Part shown: positions 1 through 5,114 of the stretch, piece by piece
How positions within the stretch are numbered: position 1 is the first letter of the stretch
How the letters are laid out: each line of letters opens with the position of its first letter
Assembly (NCBI GenBank): GCA_963619935.1
Contig: CAVEYA010000028.1
Location: 1-9,823, forward strand
DNA length: 9,823 nucleotides
Direction of reading: 5' to 3'
Origin: RUG13091 sp963619935
Lineage (GTDB): Bacteria; Bacillota_I; Bacilli_A; RFN20; CAG-826
Translations under genes and position numbers: made by a program
The notes under the pieces: model-generated
Databases searched by the model: none
What the model saw: only the letters and a program-made list of their open reading frames with translations
What the model was told of the DNA's origin: nothing

Positions 1-30
1 TAATAAAACCCCCTATCGATGATAGAGGGC
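1..30 (-). terminator. Intrinsic terminator of the lipoprotein gene
   Basis: On the minus strand CCCTCTATC (29-21) pairs with GATAGGGGG (17-9) around a 3-nt loop, a 9-bp stem with one G-U pair. It is followed by TTTTATTA (8-1). It lies 22 nt past the lipoprotein stop codon, so it is well placed to end that transcript. On the plus strand the stem is followed by CTTAATT, a much weaker U tract, so the signal is directional. Confidence 0.85.
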
Positions 31-52
31 TTAATTAAATTAATTTAGTTAA

Positions 53-988
53 TTACGCTAATGAGTTTGTACAAATGTATTTAGAAAGATCAAATGCCTT
101 TAAAGAAACATTTTTATATTTCAAACTTAAATCTATATAGTAAGCAGTTTTTTCTTCTACTACATCGCCAGCATAGTTGCTACCACCGTTTGCTTTGAAG
201 ACTTCTTTGCTTTCTGTAGTTTGGTCTACTTTACCAATAAATTCATCATCTTTAACTTCAATTTGAACTTTCGTAACATGTTTGGAACTTGTGTCGCTAA
301 TTTCATCACTATCTGTAGTTTCATCGGCAAAGACAAATGTTAAAACATTATCATCAACATAGTATTCATATTTCTCTTTGGAGTCTTCATTATAAGTAAT
401 AAAACCTTCAAACATAGAAAATGTATAACCTTTTGCGTATGTTTTAGCCAGGCCATCAAAGAATTTAGCTTTGCCTTCATCGGTAACGGTTGTCATTTCT
501 GAATATGTTTGTGTGTTTTCGCATGCATTAACAAGTGTGCCTTCATTTACTTGATACATAATATCAGAATCAGCTTTTCCATTTTCCTTAGTGTTTTCAA
601 CCTTACCATCAGAGATTGAATATTTTTCTTCTACGCTATTAATGTCATTGTGTGTAGAAAAAAGTAAAAGTGAATTGTTTTGATCAAATTGAACCTTTGC
701 TTTACCATTCAAGACATAATTTGTGACAAATTTTTTGCCTGAATGTGCAACTTGAGTGGTTTTATTAGAACTCATCGTCGCTTTAGCATTCAAATCATAA
801 GAGCCGATTAAATCATCTTTTTTATAAGCTGCATCAGCTTCTAATGCAGTATATTTTGTTACAAAATCAGTGTATTCGACTTTATTTTTGTAAGCTTTTA
901 ATTTAGGAGCGCTTACTCCTCCTGAAGTATTACATCCTGCTAAAAAAGTGGCAGTAAATAAAACAGGTAAAATTTTTTTAATTTTCAT
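53..988 (-). CDS. Putative lipoprotein of unknown function
   Basis: A 311-residue exported lipoprotein. The N-terminus is a type II signal peptide: KIKK, a hydrophobic stretch (residues 6-16) and the lipobox L-A-G-C with the lipidated cysteine at 19, followed by a Ser/Gly-containing linker. The mature part is rich in Lys, Asp, Glu, Thr and Ser with alternating hydrophobic positions, which suggests a beta-rich soluble domain held outside the membrane. I recognise no family motif. The start is supported by AAAGGAG (1000-994) 5 nt upstream of the ATG. It is a single-gene unit with its own terminator at 1-30 and is divergent from the PduL-type gene across the assembly gap. Small lipoproteins like this are common in low-GC Gram-positives as substrate-binding or surface proteins of unknown role. 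No transport or enzyme gene adjoins it, so no function is proposed. Confidence 0.85.
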   Translation of the reverse strand: MKIKKILPVLFTATFLAGCNTSGGVSAPKLKAYKNKVEYTDFVTKYTALEADAAYKKDDLIGSYDLNAKATMSSNKTTQVAHSGKKFVTNYVLNGKAKVQFDQNNSLLLFSTHNDINSVEEKYSISDGKVENTKENGKADSDIMYQVNEGTLVNACENTQTYSEMTTVTDEGKAKFFDGLAKTYAKGYTFSMFEGFITYNEDSKEKYEYYVDDNVLTFVFADETTDSDEISDTSSKHVTKVQIEVKDDEFIGKVDQTTESKEVFKANGGSNYAGDVVEEKTAYYIDLSLKYKNVSLKAFDLSKYICTNSLA

Positions 989-1021
989 AACTTCTCCTTT
1001 GAATAATATAAATCTACTTTT

Positions 1022-1049
1022 AGTTTAACATATAAGTTATTTTTTACAA
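1022..1049 (-). promoter_or_regulatory. Possible promoter of the lipoprotein gene
   Basis: On the minus strand TTGTAA (1049-1044) and TAAACT (1027-1022) sit 16 nt apart, each matching 4 of 6 consensus bases. The predicted start near 1015 would give a leader of about 27 nt that contains the AAAGGAG site. The region is extremely AT-rich, so chance matches are likely. Confidence 0.3.
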
Positions 1050-1114
1050 TATTTTTTTATTTTTTACAAATATAATGAATAAATAAGATAAGTTGATTTA
1101 AACACACTATAATG

Positions 1115-1124
1115 NNNNNNNNNN
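1115..1124. other. Assembly gap (10 N)
   Basis: Ten undetermined bases lie between the divergent lipoprotein and PduL-type genes. The same 8 bases, CTATAATG, end the left side (1107-1114) and begin the right side (1125-1132). This looks like a short unmerged overlap between two contigs. The true distance here, and whether the two sides are truly adjacent, is unknown. Confidence 0.95.
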
Positions 1125-1125
1125 C

Positions 1126-1131
1126 TATAAT
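1126..1131 (+). promoter_or_regulatory. Possible -10 element upstream of the PduL-type gene
   Basis: A perfect TATAAT lies about 105 nt before the start codon, and a second copy sits at 1108-1113 on the other side of the N gap. If the flanks overlap, there is only one. No convincing -35 is visible at 16-18 nt, partly because the gap hides or distorts the spacing. TTGATT at 1093-1098 is too close (9 nt) in a merged sequence. The remaining leader (1133-1235) shows no clear riboswitch or terminator. Confidence 0.4.
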
Positions 1132-1235
1132 GAGTGAATTTGAAAATAAATGCCTTAAGAAATGGCAGTTATCACTAACACTTATCATAATTAATTGCTA
1201 AAATAATTGCGTTCAATAAAAAGGAAGTAAATAAA

Positions 1236-1808
1236 ATGAAACAAATTTTAGTTGAAACAAGCGCAAGACATGTTCATGTCACACAAGAAACATTAGAAAT
1301 CTTATTTGGCAAAGGCGCAGAGTTAGAAGTAAAGAAAATGCTTTCTCAACCTGGTCAATTCGTTTCCAATCAAAAAGTACAAGTAGTGGGCGAAAGAGGT
1401 GCAGTTACTTGCTCTATTCTTGGTCCATGTAGAAAAGCTAACCAAGTTGAATTATCATTCACTGACGCTAGAGCGGCAGGCATTGTTGCTCCTGTTCGTG
1501 AATCTGGTGATGTAGCTGGTTCTGCTCCATGTAAATTAATTGGTCCTGCCGGTGAAGTAGAAATTAAAGAAGGCGTTATTATTGCTAAACGTCATATTCA
1601 TATGACTCCTGCTGATGCTATTGAATTCGGTGTGGAAAATGGTCAAATCGTTAATGTCCATGTTAATACCGGTAAAGGCAGAGACATCGTCTTTGGTGAT
1701 ACAGTTATTCGTGTTAGCGATAAGTTTGCTTTAGCAATGCATATTGATACAGACGAATGTAATGCTGGTTCATGTGCTGGTGTGGTTTACGGAGAAATCG
1801 TTAAATAA
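1236..1808 (+). CDS. pduL: PduL-type phosphate acyltransferase (phosphotransacylase)
   Basis: A 190-residue member of the PduL family, which interconverts acyl-CoA plus phosphate and acyl-phosphate plus CoA. Family hallmarks are present: RHVHV at residues 11-15, GPCR at 63-66, RHIHM at 119-123 and H169 in HIDTDECNA (169-177). These His residues correspond to the metal-binding and active-site set of PduL. Length is near the family norm for the core, with no N-terminal extension of the kind that targets PduL into microcompartments. No shell or diol-dehydratase gene adjoins it. It is therefore most likely a cytosolic acetate or propionate phosphotransacylase working with an acetate kinase elsewhere (inference). 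AAGGAAG (1220-1226) precedes the ATG at suitable spacing. The next gene starts 2 nt after its stop, so the two are probably co-transcribed. Substrate preference cannot be read from the sequence. Confidence 0.92.
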   Translation: MKQILVETSARHVHVTQETLEILFGKGAELEVKKMLSQPGQFVSNQKVQVVGERGAVTCSILGPCRKANQVELSFTDARAAGIVAPVRESGDVAGSAPCKLIGPAGEVEIKEGVIIAKRHIHMTPADAIEFGVENGQIVNVHVNTGKGRDIVFGDTVIRVSDKFALAMHIDTDECNAGSCAGVVYGEIVK

Positions 1809-1810
1809 TT

Positions 1811-2068
1811 ATGGCCGTTACCTCTATTAGTTTTAAACCAGAAGGCGTTTGTGCTCGTGAGATGATAATCGAACACGAAAACGGAATTATTGTTTCAGCA
1901 AAAGTCGTCGGTGGTTGTAATGGTAACTTACAAGGCATTTGTAAATTAGTAGTTGGAATGCCTGTAAATGAAGTTATTGATCGATTAAGTGGCATTAAAT
2001 GCCGCGGTTCAAGAACTGGTGAAACTTCTTGTCCAGATCAATTAGCCAAAGGTTTAAAGAAAATCTAA
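1811..2068 (+). CDS. TSCPD domain-containing small protein
   Basis: An 85-residue protein resembling the short stand-alone TSCPD proteins (TIGR03905-like). The domain takes its name from the motif seen here at residues 72-76 (TSCPD). GGCNGN at 34-39 is the other family signature. Five cysteines (14, 36, 44, 64, 74) suggest a metal or redox site. The same domain occurs at the C-terminus of some vitamin B12-dependent ribonucleotide reductases, but the role of the free form is unknown to me. The ATG lies 2 nt after the upstream stop. The nearest purine-rich site (GGAG, 1791-1794) is 16 nt away, too far for normal use, so translation probably depends on coupling to the PduL-type gene. The ending at 2068 is followed at once by a strong terminator. 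The family call is firm; the function is not. Confidence 0.88.
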   Translation: MAVTSISFKPEGVCAREMIIEHENGIIVSAKVVGGCNGNLQGICKLVVGMPVNEVIDRLSGIKCRGSRTGETSCPDQLAKGLKKI

Positions 2069-2074
2069 ATATAT

Positions 2075-2106
2075 AGACCCAAAAAACATCAATTGGGTCT
2101 TTTTAT
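2075..2106 (+). terminator. Intrinsic terminator after the TSCPD gene
   Basis: AGACCCAA (2075-2082) and TTGGGTCT (2093-2100) form a perfect 8-bp stem with a 10-nt loop, followed by TTTTATTTTATT. It closes the two-gene unit 7 nt after the stop codon and separates it from metK. Confidence 0.92.
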
Positions 2107-2122
2107 TTTATTAAAATATCGT

Positions 2123-2128
2123 TATACT
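2123..2128 (+). promoter_or_regulatory. Probable -10 of the metK promoter
   Basis: TATACT matches 5 of 6 consensus bases. Transcription starting 6-7 nt downstream would begin at about 2135, exactly the first base of riboswitch helix P1. The expected -35 region (near 2100-2105) is T-rich and falls in the U tract of the preceding terminator. No good TTGACA is seen. Confidence 0.5.
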
Positions 2129-2134
2129 AAATAC

Positions 2135-2237
2135 ACTTATCAAGAACTGTGAAATAGAGAATGAAAGATCACAGTAGCAACTCTCAATCGAGTAAGTGCT
2201 CTTCTCTAGCAAGGTCCCACAACCTTGAACGATGAGT
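2135..2237 (+). ncRNA. SAM riboswitch (S-box / SAM-I superfamily), compact variant
   Basis: This leader RNA aptamer of metK should bind S-adenosylmethionine. Conserved S-box strings appear in order: CTTATCAAGA (2136-2145), ATGAAA (2161-2166), GCAAC (2177-2181), GTGCT (2196-2200) and GAACGATGAG (2227-2236). Helices can be drawn by hand: P1 ACTTATC/GATGAGT (2135-2141 with 2231-2237), P2 ACTGTGA/TCACAGT (2146-2152 with 2169-2175), P3 ACTC/GAGT (2180-2183 with 2190-2193) and P4 CAAGGT/ACCTTG (2210-2215 with 2222-2227). The P2 loop TAGAGAA (2155-2161) is complementary over 7 nt to J3/4 TTCTCTA (2202-2208), the pseudoknot expected of this family. P2 is one uninterrupted 7-bp stem without the usual internal loop that forms a kink-turn, so the subclass (SAM-I, SAM-IV or SAM-I/IV) is unsettled. 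Its position before metK fits feedback control by the product. Confidence 0.85.
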
Positions 2238-2287
2238 AAAGGAAAAATGATATATTATGCCTTTCCATTTTGTGGGAGGGCTTTTTT
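2215..2287 (+). promoter_or_regulatory. Riboswitch expression platform with candidate attenuator
   Basis: TCCCACAA (2215-2222) can pair with TTGTGGGA (2270-2277), and GGGC plus six T follow (2278-2287), as in an attenuator. An inner stem AAAGG/CCTTT (2238-2242 with 2260-2264) would shorten the loop. CCCACA is also the P4 apical loop (2216-2221). It can pair with TGTGGG (2271-2276) while P4 stays intact, just upstream of the metK ribosome binding site. Which pairing holds with or without ligand cannot be settled by eye, so control by termination or by translation both remain possible. Confidence 0.55.
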
Positions 2288-2290
2288 ATT

Positions 2291-2295
2291 AGGAG
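2291..2295 (+). promoter_or_regulatory. metK ribosome binding site, fixes the start at 2301
   Basis: AGGAG sits 5 nt before the ATG at 2301. It decides against the in-frame ATG at 2232, which lies inside riboswitch helix P1 and has no ribosome binding site. Confidence 0.9.
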
Positions 2296-2300
2296 TATAT

Positions 2301-3467
2301 ATGGCTAAAGAAAAGATTTTATTTACTAGTGAATCAGTCAGTGAAGGTCACCCTGATAAGGTTTGTGATCAAATTTCTGACGCAATTTTGGATACTTGTT
2401 TATCCCAAGACAAACACTCACATGTGGCGTGTGAAACATTCGCCACAAATAATGATGTGATTATTGCTGGTGAGATTACTACAACTGCGGAAGTGGATTA
2501 TGAAAAAATTGTTAAGGATGTCTTAAAAAAGATTGGTTATGATAGACCAGAATTAGGCACTGACTATCACACTGTTAATGTAGAAGTGAAGGTTAAAAAA
2601 CAATCGCCAGATATTAATCAAGGTGTTAATCAAAAGAAACCAGAAGAACAAGGAGCGGGTGACCAAGGTATTATGTTTGGCTATGCCACTAATGAAACTA
2701 GTGGTTATATGCCTTTAGCAATTTCAATCGCCCACAAGTTAGTGAGAGAAGCAAGCAACCAAAGAAAAGCTGGTATTTTCAAAGGCGCTAGACCGGATAT
2801 GAAATCCCAAGTCACTATTGATTACACCAATCCAAAAAATATTAAAGTAGACACAATTTTGATGTCAGTGCAGCATGATGACAATATAAATATTGATGAA
2901 TTCAAAAAATACATTCATGAAAACATTATGCAAAAGGTCGTTAAATCATTTGGTTTAAATACTGATTTTAAATATTTAATTAATCCTACCGGAAGATTTG
3001 TGATTGGCGGACCTGCTGGTGATACAGGCTTAACTGGTCGTAAAATTATTGTGGATACTTATGGCGGTAGTTCAGAACATGGTGGTGGAGCTTTCTCCGG
3101 AAAAGACCCATCAAAAGTTGACCGCTCTGCTGCTTATATGGCTCGTTATATCGCTAAAAACTTAGTGGCGGCAGGTGTGGCAGATAGGTTACAAGTGCAA
3201 CTAGCTTATGCGATAGGTGTGCCTGAACCATTATCAATCGCAATACGTACATATCACACCGCTCATTACAGTGATGAAAAAATATTAGAAGTGATTCATA
3301 AAGTATTTGATTGTCGCCCAGGTATGATTATTAAAAACTTCTCATTACTTGAACCTAATTTTAAATATCAAGAATTAACTAATTATGGTCATATGGGTAG
3401 ACCTGACTTAGACCTTCCATGGGAAAAGCTTGATAAAGTAGAAGAAATTAAACAATTATTGAAATAA
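2301..3467 (+). CDS. metK: S-adenosylmethionine synthetase (methionine adenosyltransferase)
   Basis: A 388-residue cytosolic enzyme that makes S-adenosylmethionine from methionine and ATP, releasing phosphate and pyrophosphate (EC 2.5.1.6). It is normally a homotetramer needing Mg and K ions. Signatures: GHPDK at residues 16-20 (catalytic His17 and Mg-binding Asp19), GAGDQG at 118-123 (ATP and methionine site), IGGPAGDTGLTGRK at 235-248 (phosphate-binding loop region) and GGGAFSGKDPSKVDRSAAY at 261-279. Length is typical of the family and no catalytic motif is missing. The start MAKEKILFTSESVSEGHPDK matches known MetK N-termini and has AGGAG 5 nt upstream. The open frame extends in frame to 2232, but that extra part is riboswitch and leader sequence. 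The gene stands alone between its SAM riboswitch and a terminator at 3468, so it is expected to be repressed when SAM is plentiful. Confidence 0.97.
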   Translation: MAKEKILFTSESVSEGHPDKVCDQISDAILDTCLSQDKHSHVACETFATNNDVIIAGEITTTAEVDYEKIVKDVLKKIGYDRPELGTDYHTVNVEVKVKKQSPDINQGVNQKKPEEQGAGDQGIMFGYATNETSGYMPLAISIAHKLVREASNQRKAGIFKGARPDMKSQVTIDYTNPKNIKVDTILMSVQHDDNINIDEFKKYIHENIMQKVVKSFGLNTDFKYLINPTGRFVIGGPAGDTGLTGRKIIVDTYGGSSEHGGGAFSGKDPSKVDRSAAYMARYIAKNLVAAGVADRLQVQLAYAIGVPEPLSIAIRTYHTAHYSDEKILEVIHKVFDCRPGMIIKNFSLLEPNFKYQELTNYGHMGRPDLDLPWEKLDKVEEIKQLLK

Positions 3468-3490
3468 GGCACGGAAACGTGTCTTTTTCT
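3468..3490 (+). terminator. Intrinsic terminator of metK
   Basis: GGCACG (3468-3473) and CGTGTC (3478-3483) form a 6-bp stem with a GAAA tetraloop and one G-U pair, followed by TTTTTCTTT. The stem begins directly after the metK stop codon. Confidence 0.88.
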
Positions 3491-3546
3491 TTAATTAAGT
3501 ATTTTTAGATAAAAATTACTAAAATAGCGAAAAACACTATACACTT

Positions 3547-3565
3547 TAACTTTTTAAGTTATAAT
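3547..3565 (+). promoter_or_regulatory. Probable hpf promoter -10 with overlapping inverted repeat
   Basis: TATAAT (3560-3565) is a perfect -10 hexamer about 47 nt before the hpf start. No clear -35 is found 16-18 nt upstream. TAACTT (3547-3552) and AAGTTA (3556-3561) are a perfect 6-bp inverted repeat with a 3-nt spacer that overlaps the -10, where a repressor could bind. In AT-rich DNA such a repeat can arise by chance. Confidence 0.5.
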
Positions 3566-3612
3566 AAAAGTAGATGATACGAGCTTTCTAGTTTGGGAAG
3601 GGAGGTAATCAT

Positions 3613-4161
3613 ATGAAGTACCAAATTATCGGAAAAAACATTAAAATCACTGAGGGCATTTCCTCTGCCATTGAAAAGAAGCTTGGCAAGATGGATAAAT
3701 ATTTCCTCATTAATGACGAAGTTGAATGCCGTGTTGTGTGTAGCGCACATGAACGTGATCAAAAAGTGGAAATCACAATTTTCTTATCACAAATGCCTTT
3801 AAGAGCAGAAGTTAAGAATGAAGATTTATACGCTGCGATTGACTTAGCAGTTGATAAACTCGAAGGGCAAATGCGTAAAATCAAAACCAGAATGGACCGC
3901 ACAGACCGTATGGGTTTAGCGGAAGCGATTGATTTTGAACAAGTTCAAGCAGAAGAAGATAGTAAAGAAGAAGATGTCGTTGTTCGTGCTAAATCATATT
4001 ATTTAAATGCAATGACAATTGAAGAAGCGATTACTAGAATGCAAGCGCTTGACCATGATTTCTTCTTGTATCTAGATAAAGAAGATGACCGCATTTCTGT
4101 TGTTTATAACCGTCGTGATGGTGGTTATGGCGTTATCCAAGCAGAAAATCCAATTAAATAA
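3613..4161 (+). CDS. hpf: Ribosome hibernation promoting factor, long form
   Basis: A 182-residue long-form HPF, the type that pairs two 70S ribosomes into inactive 100S dimers in resting Gram-positive cells. The N-terminal YfiA/RaiA-like domain (about residues 1-95, starting MKYQIIGKNIKITEGI) binds the decoding centre and blocks mRNA and tRNA. An acidic linker (about 96-120, rich in Glu and Asp) follows. The C-terminal dimerisation domain (about 121-177) ends with the characteristic LDHDFFLYLDKEDDRISVVY and YNRRDGGYGVIQ region. Length agrees with the long form (about 180-190). Translation start is well supported by AAGGGAGGT (3598-3606), an almost ideal ribosome binding site 6 nt upstream. 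The gene is a single unit between its own -10 element and terminator. Induction in stationary phase or stress is typical of the family, but no specific sigma-factor site is recognised here. Confidence 0.95.
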   Translation: MKYQIIGKNIKITEGISSAIEKKLGKMDKYFLINDEVECRVVCSAHERDQKVEITIFLSQMPLRAEVKNEDLYAAIDLAVDKLEGQMRKIKTRMDRTDRMGLAEAIDFEQVQAEEDSKEEDVVVRAKSYYLNAMTIEEAITRMQALDHDFFLYLDKEDDRISVVYNRRDGGYGVIQAENPIK

Positions 4162-4180
4162 TCCATCATTAACTAACTAA

Positions 4181-4204
4181 GCGGGCTCATTAGAGCCTGC
4201 TTTT
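4181..4204 (+). terminator. Intrinsic terminator of hpf
   Basis: GCGGGCTC (4181-4188) and GAGCCTGC (4193-4200) form an 8-bp stem with an ATTA loop and one G-U pair, and two further A-T pairs flank it. TTTTAATTTG follows. It isolates hpf from the next operon, so that operon must have its own promoter in 4205-4266. Confidence 0.93.
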
Positions 4205-4252
4205 AATTTGCTTTTATCTTATTTCGGTGTTTCTTTTTACTTTTCACTCGTG

Positions 4253-4258
4253 TATAAT
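4253..4258 (+). promoter_or_regulatory. -10 element 8 nt before a start codon (leaderless promoter)
   Basis: A perfect TATAAT ends 8 nt before the ATG at 4267. Transcription starting 6-9 nt after a -10 would begin at or within a few bases of that ATG. The -35 region (near 4230-4235, TTTCTT) is weak. No Shine-Dalgarno-like sequence lies between the hexamer and the start codon. Confidence 0.65.
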
Positions 4259-4266
4259 GCACTCGT

Positions 4267-5112
4267 ATGTGCAAATTACTCGCGTGTGATTTAGATGGAA
4301 CCTTGTTCTTTCCTCGCCAATATAGACGATGCATTAGTAAGAAAAATGTTAAATTTTTAAGAAAATGGATCGACGCTGGTAACAAATTAGTGTTAGTCAC
4401 ATCTAGAAGTCATGAATTTACGAATCGGTTAGAAGTAGAAATTCAAAGACCGTATGACACAATTAATTGTACTTCTAGCCAAATCTATCATGATGGTAAA
4501 CTAATTCGAAACAAGTTTATGCCAAATGATCAAATCGAAGGAATCTTAGGTAAGATTGATAGCAAATATAAGCCTAAAGCCTTCTTAATGACCACCAAGA
4601 ATTATCCTTGTTTGATTAATAATCCTGATAGAGTAGGAAAAGTCTTGCTATTTTTCTACCGTATCTGGTATTGGTTCCAATTTAAATATCGTGAACCAAG
4701 CGTGGTCAGTAATGAAATCTTCCAAGAAGAACTAAAAAATGGTGAAGTTTATAAAATTATGATGTTCTTCGGCTTCGGTAAGAAAAAAAGTGTTCTTAGC
4801 AAAGCTATTAATAAAGAACTTCGTGAGAACTTCCCTGAGATTGAGTCTTCCTGGACCAGTATTGTAAACGAACTAACACCACATAACTGCAATAAGGGAC
4901 ATGGTATTGAAAAATATTGTGAAGCCTTAAATATAAATAAAGACGATGTCTATGTCGTCGGTGATAGTGGAAATGATATTAATATGTTTAATACATTCCA
5001 CGAACATAGCTACTGCTTAGCACATGCCTATCCGAGCGTGAAGAAATATGCGAAGCATGTTATATCACGAGTCTATAAATTAGACAAACTTGTATTGAAA
5101 GGAGTTAAATAA
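4267..5112 (+). CDS. Cof-type HAD-superfamily phosphatase
   Basis: A 281-residue cytosolic haloacid dehalogenase-family hydrolase of the Cof (type IIB cap) subfamily, which dephosphorylates small phosphorylated metabolites such as sugar phosphates or cofactors. All four HAD motifs are visible: motif I DLDGT (nucleophile Asp8, acid/base Asp10), motif II Thr45-Ser46 after LVLV, motif III Lys210, and motif IV GDSGND at 232-237 (Mg-binding Asp233 and Asp237). The segment between motifs II and III (about 55-205) is the cap; within it VLLFFYRIWYWFQFKY (126-141) is unusually aromatic. The first residues MCKLLACDLDGTL match the usual HAD start closely, so the ATG is secure although it has no ribosome binding site. 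It is first in an operon with two unknown genes, the next starting 2 nt after its stop. Its substrate cannot be predicted. Confidence 0.9.
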   Translation: MCKLLACDLDGTLFFPRQYRRCISKKNVKFLRKWIDAGNKLVLVTSRSHEFTNRLEVEIQRPYDTINCTSSQIYHDGKLIRNKFMPNDQIEGILGKIDSKYKPKAFLMTTKNYPCLINNPDRVGKVLLFFYRIWYWFQFKYREPSVVSNEIFQEELKNGEVYKIMMFFGFGKKKSVLSKAINKELRENFPEIESSWTSIVNELTPHNCNKGHGIEKYCEALNINKDDVYVVGDSGNDINMFNTFHEHSYCLAHAYPSVKKYAKHVISRVYKLDKLVLKGVK

Positions 5113-5114
5113 TT

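Noticed and set aside
1093..1113. TTGATT and TATAAT as a promoter for the PduL-type gene
   Set aside because: The spacing is only 9 nt, and the N gap makes the local sequence uncertain; only the -10 was kept, at low confidence.
1800..1813. Identical 14-base junction GTTAAATAATTATG here and at 5104-5117
   Set aside because: Both are a Val-Lys-stop codon run followed by TT and ATG at tight operon junctions in AT-rich DNA; coincidence from similar constraints is enough to explain it.
1801..1995. 64-codon minus-strand frame over the TSCPD gene
   Set aside because: The plus strand encodes a recognised family across the same bases.
1236..2068. Part of a bacterial microcompartment (pdu) operon
   Set aside because: No shell protein, dehydratase or aldehyde dehydrogenase gene is present, and the PduL-type protein lacks an encapsulation extension.
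2232..2300. Longer metK beginning at 2232
   Set aside because: The ATG is in riboswitch helix P1, has no ribosome binding site, and adds residues not found in MetK; AGGAG and the conserved N-terminus point to 2301.
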